A DNA stretch of 64,000 bases from Xanthomonas sp. CFBP 8443 (GCF_025666195.1 NZ_CP102592.1:2852001-2916000); one strand, 5' to 3'. Shown: positions 17,881 through 28,614, counted from the stretch's first letter. Notes: a model not told the origin generated them from the sequence alone. Numbers and translations: made by a program.

Positions 17881-19278
17881 TCATGCGTCCAACAGCGCGG
17901 TCAGCGCCCGCGCGTAGGCCGCGGCGACCGCGTCGCGGCGATGATGGCGGCCGTCGCGCACCAGCGCGCGGCCGTTGCGCCAGACCGAACGCACCGCACC
18001 GCGCCGCGCGGCGAAGATCCAGCTGTCGAGCAAGGCATCGCCGTTGCGCGCGCACAGCGCCGGGTGCGCGGGATCCAGTTCGACCAGGTCGGCCGGCGCG
18101 CCCACGCGCAGACCCTGCTCCACGCCCAACGCCTGCGCCGCGCCCTGCGCCGCGGACTGGAACAGGAAGCTGCCGCTGGAGGCCGCGGCGTCGCCGGCGA
18201 GCACGTTGCGTCCGCGCAGCTGCAGGCGCTGGCCGTATTCGAGCAGGCGCAGTTCCTCGGCCGCATCGATCAGCACGTTGGAATCGGAGCCGACGCCGAA
18301 GCGCCCGCCGGCGTCGACAAACGCACGCATCGGAAACAGCCCATCGCCGAGGTTGGCCTCGGTGATCGGGCACAGGCCGACCACCGCGCCGCTGGCGGCG
18401 ATCGCCTGCACTTCGCCGGCATCGACATGGGTGGCGTGGACCAGGCACCAGCGCGCATCCACCGGCGCATGCGCGAGCAGCCACTGCACCGGCCGCTGTC
18501 CGCTCCAGGCCAGGCAGGCATCGACCTCGCGGGTCTGCTCGGCGATGTGGAGGTGCACCGGGCCGTCGCACAGCGGCAGCAGCGCGGCCAGTTCGTCCGG
18601 GGTCACCGCGCGCAGGCTGTGCGGGGCGATGCCGAGCACCGCGTCGTCGAGGCCGCGCAAGGCGCGGCGGCTGGCGGCCAGCAGGTCGGCGTAGCCGTCC
18701 ACGTCGTGGATCAGCCGCCGCTGCGCCGGGTTCGGCGCGGCGCCGCCGAAGTCCGCATGCGCGTAGAACACCGGCAGCAGGCTCAAACCAATCCCGCTGG
18801 TCTGCGCCGCGGCAGCCAGGCGCTGCGCCATCTCGGCGCGGTCGGCATACGGCCGGCCGTCGGCGGCGTGGTGCAGGTAGTGGAATTCGCCGACGCGAGT
18901 GAAGCCGGCCTCGAGCATCTCCACGTAGGCCTGCTCGGCGATGGCCTGCATGCTGTCCGGATCCAGCCGCTGCACGAAGCGGTACATCAGCTCGCGCCAG
19001 CTCCAGAAGCTGTCGCCGCTGCGGCCGCCAAGCTCGGTCAGCCCGGCCATGCCGCGCTGGAAGGCGTGGCTGTGCAGGTTGCCCAGCCCGGGCACGGCGA
19101 TCGCCAGCGTGGAGTCGCCTGGCACCGCGGCCACGCCGGCCTGCACCGCGGCGATGCGCCCGCCGCGAACCTCGATCCGCACGTCGCGCGCCCAGCCTTC
19201 CGGCAACAGCGCCTGCGCGCACCAGAAACCGCTCGCCGCCTCGTTCCCGCCCGCCTGTTGCTGCGCCAGGGTCTGCAC
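17881..19278 (-). CDS. hutF: Formimidoylglutamate deiminase
   Basis: This 465-residue amidohydrolase converts N-formimidoyl-glutamate to N-formylglutamate plus ammonia, the fourth step of the five-step histidine route. Metal-site motifs are HSHAFQRGMAG near residue 65, HIAEQTREV near 240, CLVHATHV near 275 and GVGSDSNVL near 325. I choose GTG at 19278 because GGAGG lies at ideal spacing upstream. The open frame continues far upstream, antisense to hutI, but that part is a shadow. Divergent from hutI across the operator. Confidence 0.95.
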   Translation of the reverse strand: MQTLAQQQAGGNEAASGFWCAQALLPEGWARDVRIEVRGGRIAAVQAGVAAVPGDSTLAIAVPGLGNLHSHAFQRGMAGLTELGGRSGDSFWSWRELMYRFVQRLDPDSMQAIAEQAYVEMLEAGFTRVGEFHYLHHAADGRPYADRAEMAQRLAAAAQTSGIGLSLLPVFYAHADFGGAAPNPAQRRLIHDVDGYADLLAASRRALRGLDDAVLGIAPHSLRAVTPDELAALLPLCDGPVHLHIAEQTREVDACLAWSGQRPVQWLLAHAPVDARWCLVHATHVDAGEVQAIAASGAVVGLCPITEANLGDGLFPMRAFVDAGGRFGVGSDSNVLIDAAEELRLLEYGQRLQLRGRNVLAGDAAASSGSFLFQSAAQGAAQALGVEQGLRVGAPADLVELDPAHPALCARNGDALLDSWIFAARRGAVRSVWRNGRALVRDGRHHRRDAVAAAYARALTALLDA

Positions 19279-19303
19279 TGGACACCCTCCGTCGACCACA
19301 ATA

Positions 19304-19315
19304 TTGTATATACAA
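19304..19315. promoter_or_regulatory. HutC operator
   Basis: The perfect palindrome TTGTATATACAA stands out in AT-rich sequence between divergent hutF and hutI. It contains GTATATAC, matching the GTxTAxAC core of HutC-subfamily GntR operators, and hutC itself lies in the cluster. It sits where both promoters would lie, so one bound repressor could silence both directions. Confidence 0.85.
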
Positions 19316-19335
19316 AATAACCGACGAGCCCGCCC

Positions 19336-20544
19336 GTGACCATGCCCTGCGACACGCTCTGGCACAACGCCCACCTGATGACGCTGGACGCCGAAGACGG
19401 CGGCCTGGGGCTGGTCCGCGACGGCGTGGTCGCCTGCCGCGATGGCCGCATCGTCTACGCCGGCGCCGCCGCGGCGCTGCCGGCACCGCTGGCTGCGCTG
19501 CACAGCGTCGACTGCGGCGGGCGCTGGATCGGCCCCGGCCTGATCGACTGCCATACCCATCTGGTCTACGCCGGCAACCGCGCCGGCGAGTTCGAGCAAC
19601 GCCTGCTCGGCGCCAGCTACGCCGACATCGCCCGCGCCGGCGGCGGCATCGTCTCGACCGTGCGCGCCACCCGCGCCGCCGACGAGACCGCGCTGCTCGC
19701 CGCCAGCCTGCCGCGGCTGGACGCGCTGCTGGCCGAGGGCGTGACCACGGTGGAGATCAAGTCCGGCTACGGGCTGACCCTGGACGACGAACTGCGCCTG
19801 CTGCGCGTGGCGCGGCGGCTGGGCGAACTGCGCCCGGTCGCGGTGGCGCCCACCTTCCTCGGCGCGCACGCGGTGCCGCCCGGCGTCGACGCGCAGGCCT
19901 ACATCGACGAGGTGTGCGAACGGATGATTCCTGAAGTCGCCGCGCAAGGCCTGGCCGAGGCGGTGGACGTGTTCTGCGAGCACCTGGCCTTCAGCCCGGC
20001 GCAGACCGAGCAGGTGTTCCAGGCCGCGCAACGCCATGGCCTGGCGCTGAAGATCCATGCCGAGCAACTGTCCAACCAGGGCGGCGCGGCGCTGGCGGCG
20101 CGCTACGGCGCGCTCTCGGCCGACCACGTCGAATACCTGGACGACGCCGGCGTCGCCGCGATGGCCGCCGCCGGTACCGTGGCGGTGCTGCTGCCGGGCG
20201 CGTTCTATTTCACCCGCGACACGCAGCTGCCGCCGATCGCCGCGCTGCGCGCCGCCGGCGTGCCGCGCGCGCTGGCCACCGACTGCAATCCCGGCACCTC
20301 GCCGCTGACCAGCCCGCTGCTGGCGATGAACCTGGCGGCGACGCTGTTCCGCATGACCGTGGCCGAATGCATCGCCGGCTTCACCCGCGAGGCGGCGCGC
20401 GCGCTGGGACGCCAAGCGCAGGTCGGCCGGCTGCGCGCCGGCTTGCAATGCGACCTGGCGATCTGGGACATCGAAGAACCGGCCGAACTGGTCTACCGCA
20501 TGGGCTTCAACCCGCTGCATGCGCGCATCTGGAGGGGACAATGA
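19336..20544 (+). CDS. hutI: Imidazolonepropionase
   Basis: This 402-residue amidohydrolase opens the imidazolone ring to give N-formimidoyl-glutamate. Motifs are [10 protein letters not shown] near residue 75, [11 protein letters not shown] near 142, [10 protein letters not shown] near 240 and TDCNPGTSP near 315, all as in characterised HutI. GTG at 19336 has GACGAG about 7 bases upstream; the in-frame ATG at 19342 is the alternative and changes only two residues. The stop overlaps the hutH start (ATGA), so translation is coupled. Confidence 0.96.
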   Translation: MTMPCDTLWHNAHLMTLDAEDGGLGLVRDGVVACRDGRIVYAGAAAALPAPLAALHSVDCGGRWIGPGLIDCHTHLVYAGNRAGEFEQRLLGASYADIARAGGGIVSTVRATRAADETALLAASLPRLDALLAEGVTTVEIKSGYGLTLDDELRLLRVARRLGELRPVAVAPTFLGAHAVPPGVDAQAYIDEVCERMIPEVAAQGLAEAVDVFCEHLAFSPAQTEQVFQAAQRHGLALKIHAEQLSNQGGAALAARYGALSADHVEYLDDAGVAAMAAAGTVAVLLPGAFYFTRDTQLPPIAALRAAGVPRALATDCNPGTSPLTSPLLAMNLAATLFRMTVAECIAGFTREAARALGRQAQVGRLRAGLQCDLAIWDIEEPAELVYRMGFNPLHARIWRGQ

Positions 20545-22085
20545 ACGACCACGAGATCCTGCTGCGCCCCGGCGCGGTGAGCCTGGCGCAATGGCGCGAC
20601 GTGTACCGCGGCGCCGGCGTGCGCCTGGACCCCGGCTGCGCCGAGGCGGTGCTGCGCAGCGCGCAGACGGTGGAGGCGATCGTCGCCAAGGGCGCGCCGG
20701 TGTACGGCATCAACACCGGCTTCGGCAAGCTGGCCAGCGTGCGCATCGAGCGCGAGGACCTGGACACCTTGCAGCGCAATATCGTGCTGTCGCACGCGGC
20801 CGGGGTCGGCGAGCCGATGCCGGCGCCGGTGGTGCGGCTGATGATGGCACTGAAGCTGGCCAGCCTGGCGCAGGGCGCCTCCGGCGTGCGCCCGTCCACG
20901 CTGGCCCTGCTGGAAGCGCTGCTGCGCCACGACGTGGTGCCGGTGGTGCCGTGCCAGGGGTCGGTCGGCGCCTCCGGCGACCTGGCGCCGCTGGCGCATC
21001 TGGCGACGGTAATGATCGGCGTCGGCGAGGCCTTCGTCGGCGGCCGGCGCCTGCCGGCGCACGAGGCGCTGGCGCAGACCGGGCTGCAGCCGCTGGCGCT
21101 GGGCGCGAAGGAAGGCCTGGCGCTGCTCAACGGTACCCAGTATTCCACCGCCTACGCGTTGGCTGGGCTGTTCGAGATCGAGCGCGTGTTCCATGCCGCG
21201 CTGGTCGCCGGCGCGCTGTCGACCGAAGCGGCGAAGGGCTCCGATACCCCGTTCGATCCGCGCATCCACGCCTTGCGCGGCCAGCACGGGCAGATCGCCA
21301 CCGCCGCGGCGCTGCGCGCGCTGATGCAGGGCTCGGCGATCCGCGATTCGCATCGCGACAACGACGTGCGCGTGCAGGATCCGTACTGCCTGCGCTGCCA
21401 GCCGCAGGTGATGGGCGCGGCGCTGGACGTGATGCGCCAGGCCGCGACCACGCTGGCGATCGAGGCCAACGGCGTGTCCGACAATCCGCTGGTGTTCAGC
21501 GATACGGGTGAGGCGCTGTCCGGCGGCAACTTCCACGCCGAGCCGGTAGCCTTCGCCGCCGACATGCTGGCGCTGGCCGTGTGCGAGATCGGCTCGATCA
21601 GCGAGCGCCGCGTCGCGATGCTGGTGGATCCGGCGCTGTCCGGGCTGCCGGCGTTCCTGACCCCGAAGCCGGGGCTCAACTCCGGCTTCATGATTCCGCA
21701 GGTCACTGCCGCGGCGCTGGTGTCGGAGAACAAGCAGCGCGCCTACCCGGCCAGCGTCGATTCGATCCCGACCTCGGCCAACCAGGAAGACCACGTGTCG
21801 ATGGCCGCGCACGGCGCACGGCGCCTGCTGGCGATGGCCGAGAACGCGGCCAACGTGGTCGGCATCGAGCTGCTCGCCGCCGCGCAGGGCTGCGACTTCC
21901 ATGCGCCGCTGACCTCCAGCGCCGCGTTGGAAGCGGCGCGCGCGCTGCTGCGCGCGCAGGTGCCGGCGCTGCAGGACGACCGCTACTTCCATCCGGACAT
22001 GCTCGCCGCCACCGCGCTGGTGCGCGATGGCGCGCTGGCGGGCGCGGTCGATATGTCCCTGCCCGATGCAACGTCCGGATCATGA
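20541..22085 (+). CDS. hutH: Histidine ammonia-lyase
   Basis: This 514-residue enzyme converts histidine to urocanate and ammonia, the first step of degradation. The Ala-Ser-Gly that forms the MIO cofactor lies in [14 protein letters not shown] near residue 145. [10 protein letters not shown] near 53 and [12 protein letters not shown] near 415 are further family signatures. GGAGGGG precedes the ATG, and the start overlaps the hutI stop. A REP hairpin follows it before hutG. Confidence 0.98.
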   Translation: MNDHEILLRPGAVSLAQWRDVYRGAGVRLDPGCAEAVLRSAQTVEAIVAKGAPVYGINTGFGKLASVRIEREDLDTLQRNIVLSHAAGVGEPMPAPVVRLMMALKLASLAQGASGVRPSTLALLEALLRHDVVPVVPCQGSVGASGDLAPLAHLATVMIGVGEAFVGGRRLPAHEALAQTGLQPLALGAKEGLALLNGTQYSTAYALAGLFEIERVFHAALVAGALSTEAAKGSDTPFDPRIHALRGQHGQIATAAALRALMQGSAIRDSHRDNDVRVQDPYCLRCQPQVMGAALDVMRQAATTLAIEANGVSDNPLVFSDTGEALSGGNFHAEPVAFAADMLALAVCEIGSISERRVAMLVDPALSGLPAFLTPKPGLNSGFMIPQVTAAALVSENKQRAYPASVDSIPTSANQEDHVSMAAHGARRLLAMAENAANVVGIELLAAAQGCDFHAPLTSSAALEAARALLRAQVPALQDDRYFHPDMLAATALVRDGALAGAVDMSLPDATSGS

Positions 22086-22089
22086 CCCC

Positions 22090-22179
22090 TTGTAGGAGCG
22101 GCTCTTGTCCCCTTTTCGGGATCAGCCGCGACCAGCCGTCACCAGTGACATCCGGTCGCGGCTGAAGCCGCTCCTACAA
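22090..22179. repeat. Class A REP pair inside the hut operon
   Basis: Perfect 14-base ends TTGTAGGAGCGGCT (22090-22103) and AGCCGCTCCTACAA (22166-22179) enclose a variable middle. This GTAG-headed REP pair sits between hutH and hutG. In the hut mRNA it would fold into a long hairpin that could shield or attenuate part of the transcript. Confidence 0.8.
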
Positions 22180-22200
22180 AAAAGAACAGCGAGGCCTTGC

Positions 22201-23049
22201 ATGACATCCCTGCCCGACTGGCTCAGCGTCCACCGCGGCGATGCGCCACTGATCGTCAGCTTCCCGCACACCGGCACCGAGCTGCCGGATGGGTTGGCCG
22301 CGCGTTTCGTCTCCCCCTGGCTAGCCCGCCGCGACGCGGACTGGTGGGTGCACGAACTGTACGCGTTCGCCGGCGACATGGGCGCCACCACGCTGCGCTC
22401 GGCGGTGTCGCGCTCGGTGATCGATCTCAACCGCAACCCGAGCGGCGCCTCGCTGTACCCGGGCCAGAACACCACCGGCCTGTGCCCGCTGACCACCTTC
22501 GACAACCAGCCGCTGTACCGCGACGGCGAGCGCCCGGACGCGGCCGAGATCGCCCGCCGCCGCGACACCTGGTTCGCGCCCTACCACGCCGCGCTGGCCG
22601 CGGAGATCGCGCGCCTGCGCGCGATTCACGGCACCGTGGTGGTGTACGACGCGCACTCGATCCGCTCGCATATCCCGCACCTGTTCGCAGGCGAGCTGCC
22701 GCAGTTCAACATCGGCAGCGCCGGCGCGTCCGGTGCGCCCGATACCAGCTGCGACCCTGCACTCGCCGATGCGGTCGAACAGCTGTGCGCGGCGAGCGGC
22801 ATGGGCCATGTGCGCAACGGACGCTTCAAGGGCGGCTACATCACCCGCCACTACAGCGATGTTCCGGGCGGCGTGCACACGCTACAGATGGAGCTGGCCT
22901 GCCGCGGCTACATGCACGAACCCGAGCGCGTGGACGAGCGCAACTGGCCCACGCCGCTGGACCCCGACCACGCCGCGCCGCTGCGCCGCACGCTGCAACA
23001 GGTGCTCGCGTCCTGTCTTCACTTCGCCCACTCCCGGAGCGCCGCATGA
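22201..23049 (+). CDS. hutG: N-formylglutamate deformylase
   Basis: This 282-residue metal-dependent hydrolase releases glutamate and formate, the last step of the five-step route. Family features are [15 protein letters not shown] at the start, [20 protein letters not shown] near residue 75, and the metal-binding [16 protein letters not shown] near 145. The ATG at 22201 is the first after the REP pair. The stop overlaps the hutU start by the usual four bases, which indicates translational coupling. Confidence 0.96.
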   Translation: MTSLPDWLSVHRGDAPLIVSFPHTGTELPDGLAARFVSPWLARRDADWWVHELYAFAGDMGATTLRSAVSRSVIDLNRNPSGASLYPGQNTTGLCPLTTFDNQPLYRDGERPDAAEIARRRDTWFAPYHAALAAEIARLRAIHGTVVVYDAHSIRSHIPHLFAGELPQFNIGSAGASGAPDTSCDPALADAVEQLCAASGMGHVRNGRFKGGYITRHYSDVPGGVHTLQMELACRGYMHEPERVDERNWPTPLDPDHAAPLRRTLQQVLASCLHFAHSRSAA

Positions 23050-24713
23050 CCCGCCTCGACACCACCCGCACGATCCACGCGCCCACCGGCAGCACCCTCA
23101 GCTGCAAGAGCTGGCTGACCGAGGCGCCGCTGCGCATGCTGATGAACAACCTGGATCCGGACGTGGCCGAACGCCCGCAGGAACTGGTGGTGTACGGCGG
23201 CATCGGCCGCGCCGCGCGCGACTGGGAATCCTTCGACGCGATCGTGGCCGCGCTCAAGCGCCTGGACGACGACCAGACCCTGCTGGTGCAGTCCGGCAAG
23301 CCGGTCGGCGTGTTCCGCACCCACGCCGATGCGCCGCGCGTGCTGATCGCCAATTCCAACCTGGTGCCGCGCTGGGCCACCTGGGACCACTTCAACGAGC
23401 TCGACAAGAAAGGCCTGGCCATGTACGGCCAGATGACCGCCGGCAGCTGGATCTACATCGGCGCGCAGGGCATCGTCCAGGGCACCTACGAAACCTTCGT
23501 CGAGATGGGCCGCCAGCACTACGCCGGCAGCCTGGCCGGCAAGTGGCTGTTCACCGGCGGCCTCGGCGGCATGGGCGGCGCGCAGCCGCTGGCCGCGGTG
23601 ATGGCCGGCGCCTCGTGCCTGGCGGTGGAATGCCGCAAGAGCAGCATCGAGATGCGCCTGCGTACCGGCTATCTCGACACCTGGACCGACGATCTGGACG
23701 AAGCACTGCGCCTGATCGAGGAATCGTGCACGGCGAAGAAGCCGCTGTCGGTGGGCCTGCTCGGCAATGTCGCCGACGTGCTGGACGAACTGCTGGTCCG
23801 TGGGGTCAAGCCGGACCTGCTGACCGACCAGACCTCCGCGCACGACCCGGTCAACGGCTACCTGCCGCAGGGCTGGAGCGTGGAAGAGTGGGACGAAAAG
23901 CGCGCGAGCGCGCCGAAGGAAGTCGAGGCCGCCGCGCGCGACTCGATGGCCAACCACATCCGCGCCATGCTCGCCTTCCACGCGCTGGGCGTGCCGACCG
24001 TGGACTACGGCAACAACCTGCGACAGATGGCCCTGGAAGAAGGCGTCGAGAACGCCTTCGACTTCCCCGGCTTCGTGCCCGCCTACATCCGCCCGCTGTT
24101 CTGCCGCGGCATCGGCCCGTTCCGCTGGGCGGCGCTGAGCGGCGATCCGGAGGACATCGCCAAGACCGACGCCAAGGTCAAGGAACTGATCCCGGACAAC
24201 CCGCACCTGCACCGCTGGCTGGACATGGCCGCCGAGAAGATCAAGTTCCAGGGCCTGCCGGCGCGGATCTGCTGGGTCGGCCTGGGCGATCGCGACAGGC
24301 TGGGCCTGGCGTTCAACGAGATGGTCGCCAACGGCGAGCTGAAGGCGCCGGTGGTGATCGGCCGCGACCACCTGGATTCGGGCAGCGTCGCCTCGCCCAA
24401 CCGCGAGACCGAAGCGATGGCCGACGGCTCCGACGCGGTCTCCGACTGGCCGCTGCTCAACGCCCTGCTCAACACTGCCAGCGGCGCCACCTGGGTCTCG
24501 CTGCACCACGGCGGCGGCGTCGGCATGGGCTTCTCCCAGCACGCTGGCATGGTCATCGTCTGCGACGGCAGCGAGGCGGCGGCCAAGCGCATCGCCCGCG
24601 TACTGTGGAACGACCCCGCCACCGGCGTGATGCGGCACGCGGACGCCGGCTACCCGATCGCGCTCGACTGCGCGAAGGAAAAGGGACTGGATCTGCCTGG
24701 CATCCTGGGCTGA
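23046..24713 (+). CDS. hutU: Urocanate hydratase (urocanase)
   Basis: This 555-residue NAD-dependent enzyme converts urocanate to imidazolonepropionate, the second step. It opens in family style with [20 protein letters not shown]. The dinucleotide-binding [15 protein letters not shown] lies near residue 170, and [12 protein letters not shown] and [19 protein letters not shown] follow. The length is exactly typical. It is the last gene of the hutI-H-G-U transcript. An imperfectly supported stem at 24744-24760 follows the stop. Confidence 0.98.
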   Translation: MTRLDTTRTIHAPTGSTLSCKSWLTEAPLRMLMNNLDPDVAERPQELVVYGGIGRAARDWESFDAIVAALKRLDDDQTLLVQSGKPVGVFRTHADAPRVLIANSNLVPRWATWDHFNELDKKGLAMYGQMTAGSWIYIGAQGIVQGTYETFVEMGRQHYAGSLAGKWLFTGGLGGMGGAQPLAAVMAGASCLAVECRKSSIEMRLRTGYLDTWTDDLDEALRLIEESCTAKKPLSVGLLGNVADVLDELLVRGVKPDLLTDQTSAHDPVNGYLPQGWSVEEWDEKRASAPKEVEAAARDSMANHIRAMLAFHALGVPTVDYGNNLRQMALEEGVENAFDFPGFVPAYIRPLFCRGIGPFRWAALSGDPEDIAKTDAKVKELIPDNPHLHRWLDMAAEKIKFQGLPARICWVGLGDRDRLGLAFNEMVANGELKAPVVIGRDHLDSGSVASPNRETEAMADGSDAVSDWPLLNALLNTASGATWVSLHHGGGVGMGFSQHAGMVIVCDGSEAAAKRIARVLWNDPATGVMRHADAGYPIALDCAKEKGLDLPGILG

Positions 24714-25027
24714 ACCGCGCCTAGGCCGCTCGCGCCGTCCGGAGCCAGGCACCGCCTGGCCCCGGGCCCCATCGATCGCCAGCCCGGCACGCGCCGCGAT
24801 GGGCGCCGGTCCCGAAGCGCGACCGCTGTTGCTTGCCGTTACGCCTGGATCCCCTACAATCCGGCCACGATGTAAGCGGGTCCGCGTTGGCCCGGTATGC
24901 GCCAACGCGTCGACGTTGATCGACTCATGAAGTAACGCTATGCCTTCTGGCCGCGCGCCGCTCGAGGCAGCGTGCGGGCGCGGGGCATGGATGCGATTGA
25001 CTCGCCATTGTCACGGAGATGCCCTCG
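24714..25027. other. Gap after hutU: possible terminator, promoter and structured leader
   Basis: There is no gene. A 7-bp stem GCCAGGC-ACC-GCCTGGC at 24744-24760 may end the hut transcript, but no T-run follows. A sigma70-like promoter is listed separately at 24833-24860. A hairpin CGCGTTGG...CCAACGCG at 24883-24909 follows in what would be the acyltransferase leader. Confidence 0.5.
24833..24860 (+). promoter_or_regulatory. Predicted sigma70-type promoter for the acyltransferase gene
   Basis: TTGCCG (24833-24838) and TACAAT (24855-24860) have a 16-base spacer in a region otherwise GC-rich. Transcription from here would give a leader of about 160 bases with a stable hairpin at 24883-24909. 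Confidence 0.45.
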
Positions 25028-26137
25028 ATGGGTCAGGAACAACGGATCGATTCGCTCACCGGCATCCGCGGCATGGCCGCGCTGCTGGTGGTCTATGCGC
25101 ACCTGGCGGAGGAGCATTTCTTCGCGATCAGCCCGCTGCACCCCGGCGAGATGGGGGTCATGGTGTTCTTCACTCTCAGCGGCTTCCTGATGGCGTTCCT
25201 CTACGGCGAAAAGCCGTTCGACTACACCGCGGTGGCGCGCTACGGCATCTCCCGCTTCTCGCGCATCGCCCCCGCCTACCTCACGGTGGTGATCGGGTCG
25301 TACCTGATCTACAACCTGGTCGACTCCAACTTCGTCTACGCGATCACCCATCGCAACCTCGCCCGCCACCTGCTGTTCTCCGGCAATGTCTCGGCGCTGT
25401 GGAGCATTCCGCCCGAAGTGCAGTTCTACGTGGTCTTCGTCGGCTTGTGGGCGGCGCTGTGGTCGCTCGGCAGCCGCGGCAATGCGGCGCTGCTGATCGT
25501 GGCGCTGGTCGCCGTGTTCGCCCTGATGACCCAACGCGCGGCACTACCGGGCACCTTCGTCGGCTCCAAGATCCATTACTTCTTCACCGGCGTGCTGTTC
25601 GGCCTGCTGCGCAGCCGGGTCGCCGCGGGCGTCGGCCTGAGATCACTGGGCGCCATGCAGGCGCTGGCGCTGGCTGCGATCGGCCTGGTGGTGGCCGGCG
25701 TGATCGACATCGACCTCGGTACCAAGCGCGAGCTGTATCTGGGCCTGGAACCGGCGCTGTTCGCCGGCGTCTTCGTATTCCTGTTCTCGTTCGACACTGG
25801 CCTGAGCACGCGCCTGTTCGGCAACCGGTTCATCACCATGTGCGGCGAGTGCAGCTTCTCCATGTACCTGCTGAACATTCCGCTGATCTACGCGGCAATG
25901 GCGTTGCTCGGCGACGACGTCCGCCCTAGCCCATGGCTGGCGGTGCCGGTCACCGCGGCGATCCTGGTGGCGGCCTGGGCGATGTACCGGCTGGTCGAGA
26001 TGCCGGGCAACACGCTGCTGCGCGGCCTGGGCACGCGCCTGCTGCTGCCCAAGCGCCCTGCCGCGGCCGTGGCCGCGGTCACGCCCGGGCTGGCGGTACC
26101 GCTGGCGGCGGACGCGACCGGTGGCGATCCGACCTAG
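25028..26137 (+). CDS. Membrane acyltransferase (acyltransferase-3 / OafA-like family)
   Basis: This 369-residue integral membrane protein has about ten transmembrane helices. It begins IDSLTGIRGMAALLVVYAHL with the family's R-G and catalytic-type His, then VMVFFTLSGFLMAFLYG and ISRFSRIAPAYL. Relatives add acetyl or other acyl groups to exported polysaccharides. The ATG at 25028 is preferred because GGAG lies nine bases upstream; an ATG at 25019 overlaps that ribosome site. No polysaccharide genes flank it, so its substrate is unknown. Confidence 0.9.
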   Translation: MGQEQRIDSLTGIRGMAALLVVYAHLAEEHFFAISPLHPGEMGVMVFFTLSGFLMAFLYGEKPFDYTAVARYGISRFSRIAPAYLTVVIGSYLIYNLVDSNFVYAITHRNLARHLLFSGNVSALWSIPPEVQFYVVFVGLWAALWSLGSRGNAALLIVALVAVFALMTQRAALPGTFVGSKIHYFFTGVLFGLLRSRVAAGVGLRSLGAMQALALAAIGLVVAGVIDIDLGTKRELYLGLEPALFAGVFVFLFSFDTGLSTRLFGNRFITMCGECSFSMYLLNIPLIYAAMALLGDDVRPSPWLAVPVTAAILVAAWAMYRLVEMPGNTLLRGLGTRLLLPKRPAAAVAAVTPGLAVPLAADATGGDPT

Positions 26138-26481
26138 GCCTGCGCTGCGGCGCGTACCGCAGCGCCCGCGGTGCTTCCACCTGCATGAACCCGGCTGGCA
26201 TGAACCCGGCATGCGAAACGACCTGTGGCGAGACGTGCGCGACCGCCTCCGCATGGCAGACAGAGCCGCGGGCTGCGACCACGGCGCGTGACGCGTCGGA
26301 CATCCACTGTAAACTTTCCGCACCAGATTCTAGTTGACATCCCGAGCCGCGACGCCGCTCGGGCACGCACCACCTTCCCGCTCTTCGTTTGGCTTGCCTG
26401 GTCCTGTTGCGGACGCCGCAACACGCGGCTCGGCCGGAGCGGGCAGCCGAGCGAGCATCCAACGAAAGATAGTGCTTGCCC
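26138..26481. other. Upstream region of the TonB-dependent receptor gene
   Basis: No gene is seen. A TTGACA occurs at 26334-26339 but has no good -10 at the right distance. A perfect 7-bp stem GTTGCGG-ACG-CCGCAAC lies at 26406-26422, about 60 bases before the receptor start. No Fur-box-like repeat was found by eye. Confidence 0.4.
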
Positions 26482-28614
26482 ATGCTCGTTCTGCCTCTCC
26501 GCCGCCGCCGCAGTTCTGTGCATTGCTCCCTGCGTTCCATCGCCGTCCTGGGCGGCCTCGCCACCATCGCGCCCGCCACCGCGTCCGAGCAGGCGACCAC
26601 CCTCGACACCGTCGAGGTCACCGCGACCGATGCCGGCGACCGCGCACGCGCGGCGCTGCGGCGCGTTCCCGGCGCCGGCAACGTCATCGACATGACCGAC
26701 CTCAGCCAAGGCCGCCTGGCCGGCAGCGCCGACGTGCTTGCCTATCAGCCCGGCATCAACGCGCAATCGCCGGGCAACGAGGGCGTCAAGGTGTCGATCC
26801 GCGGTTCGGGCATCAACCGTGCGCCAGGCGCGCATGCCTCCGGCCTGTCGGTATCGCTGGACGGATTGCCGCTGACCGGCCCCGGCGGCACGCCCTACGA
26901 ATTGCTGGAGCCATCGTGGCTGAGCCGGGTCGAGGTCCTGCGCGGGGCCAACGGCTTCGAGCGCGGCGCGCTGGCGCTGGGCGGCGCGATCGACTACGTC
27001 AGCCGCAGCGGCCGCGATGCGCCCGGCCTGGAACTGCAGTACGAAGGCGGCAGCCATGGCTACCGCAAGCGCAGCGCCGGCATCGGCGGGGTGCGCGGTG
27101 CGCTCGACTACTACCTCGCCTACACCGACACCGCGTACGACGGCTACCAGGCGCATGCCGCCGGCGACGGCCGCGGCGCGATGGCCAATGTCGGCTGGCA
27201 GGTGACCCCCGCGCTACAGACCCGCTGGTTCCTGCGCTACCGCGAGACCGAGCACGACACGCCCGGCCGGCTGACCCGCGCGCAGATCCGCCACCGCCCG
27301 CGCGACGCCAACCCGGCCAACCTGGCGATCGACGCGCGCCGTCCGCAGCCGGGCAGCACCTGGATCGGCAACAGCACCACGCTGCAGCTGGACGAACACT
27401 CCACGCTGCAGGCCGGGCTGGTCTACCACAAGTACCCGATGGACTTGAACGAGAGCCTGTACCGGCAGCAGCTGGACTACGCCGACCTCAACGGCACGCT
27501 GGACTATCGCCACCGCCATGCGCTGTTCGGCCACGACAGCGTCAGCAGCGTCGGCCTGCGTGTCGCCCACGACCTGCGCGCCGACGTGCGCGAAACGCTG
27601 CGCTTTGTCAGCAACGGCTACCCGGCCGGCACGCACACGCGCGACTTCCGGCATCGCGGCAGCAACAGCGTGCTGCACCTGGGCAACGACCTGGCGCTGA
27701 ACGACGCGCTGCGCGTGCAGACCGGCCTGGCCCTGGTGTACACCCGCAGCCAGGTGCGGGTGACCTGGCCGACCACCGGCGAGGGCTTGTCCCGGCGCGA
27801 TTGGGACTACGCCCCGCGCCTGGGCTTCACCTGGCAGGCCAGCCCGCGACTGCAGTGGTTCGGCAACCTGAGCCGCTCGGTGGAACCGGCGCATCCGTGG
27901 TCGATGCTCTGGGGTTCCAACAAGTACTTCGCTGCCGGCAACGGCGCCGCCAGCGGCCGTCAGCGCGCCGCGGTGCCGCTGCGGAACCAGACCGCGGCCA
28001 CGCTGGAACTGGGTGCGCGCGGCGATGGCGCGTTCGGCCGCTGGGAGCTGACCGGCTACTACGCCCACGTTCGCCACGAACTGCTGAGCGTGGAACTGCA
28101 GCCCGCCCCCAACCTGCTGGTCGCCGAATCCAACGCCAGCCCCACCGTGCATCGCGGCCTCGAAGCCGGGTTGGACAGCACGCTCTGGCAGGGCGCGGCC
28201 GGCCGGCTGGCCCTGCGCCAGGCCTATACCTTCAGCGACTTCCGCTACCGCGACGATGCGCGCTTCGGCCACAACCGCCTGCCCGGCCTGCCGCGCCACT
28301 ACTACCAGGCCGAACTGCGCTACGCGCATGGCGCCGGCGCGTACGCCGCGCTCAGCACCGAGTACGCCTCGAAGATGGCGGTGGACTACGCCAACAGCGT
28401 CTATGCCGACAGCCACCTGATCGTCGGCAGCCGCCTCGGCTACGACGCCCCCGGCGGCCGCTGGCAGGGCTGGCTGGAGCTGCGCAACCTCGGCGACCGC
28501 CACTACGCGGCCACGGTGACGCCCGGCTACGACGACGCCGGCAGGGACGCCGCGCGCTCCACGCCCGGCGAGGGGTTCGGCGTATATGCCGGAGCGCGCT
28601 GGCGCTTCGAGTAG
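26482..28614 (+). CDS. TonB-dependent outer-membrane receptor
   Basis: This ~710-residue outer-membrane protein has an Arg-rich signal peptide ending near ATIAPATAS. A TonB box-like DTVEVTATD follows. The plug domain (about 55-165) contains VKVSIRGSGINRAPG and EVLRGANGFERGALALGGAI. The rest is beta-barrel strands up to a final aromatic-rich VYAGARWRFE. It resembles siderophore or metal-chelate receptors, but the ligand cannot be read from the sequence. The ATG at 26482 is preferred over a TTG two codons earlier. No ABC transporter or sigma/anti-sigma genes are adjacent. Confidence 0.92.
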   Translation: MLVLPLRRRRSSVHCSLRSIAVLGGLATIAPATASEQATTLDTVEVTATDAGDRARAALRRVPGAGNVIDMTDLSQGRLAGSADVLAYQPGINAQSPGNEGVKVSIRGSGINRAPGAHASGLSVSLDGLPLTGPGGTPYELLEPSWLSRVEVLRGANGFERGALALGGAIDYVSRSGRDAPGLELQYEGGSHGYRKRSAGIGGVRGALDYYLAYTDTAYDGYQAHAAGDGRGAMANVGWQVTPALQTRWFLRYRETEHDTPGRLTRAQIRHRPRDANPANLAIDARRPQPGSTWIGNSTTLQLDEHSTLQAGLVYHKYPMDLNESLYRQQLDYADLNGTLDYRHRHALFGHDSVSSVGLRVAHDLRADVRETLRFVSNGYPAGTHTRDFRHRGSNSVLHLGNDLALNDALRVQTGLALVYTRSQVRVTWPTTGEGLSRRDWDYAPRLGFTWQASPRLQWFGNLSRSVEPAHPWSMLWGSNKYFAAGNGAASGRQRAAVPLRNQTAATLELGARGDGAFGRWELTGYYAHVRHELLSVELQPAPNLLVAESNASPTVHRGLEAGLDSTLWQGAAGRLALRQAYTFSDFRYRDDARFGHNRLPGLPRHYYQAELRYAHGAGAYAALSTEYASKMAVDYANSVYADSHLIVGSRLGYDAPGGRWQGWLELRNLGDRHYAATVTPGYDDAGRDAARSTPGEGFGVYAGARWRFE

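Noticed and set aside
17881..20541. One 886-residue frame covering hutF and the antisense of hutI
   Set aside because: Only the part downstream of the GTG at 19278 is HutF. The rest is antisense to the well-supported HutI.
23019..24905. 628-residue antisense frame over hutU
   Set aside because: Shadow of hutU; no family features.
26334..26339. TTGACA as promoter for the TonB-dependent receptor
   Set aside because: There is no acceptable -10 at 15-19 bases; the region ahead is GC-rich.
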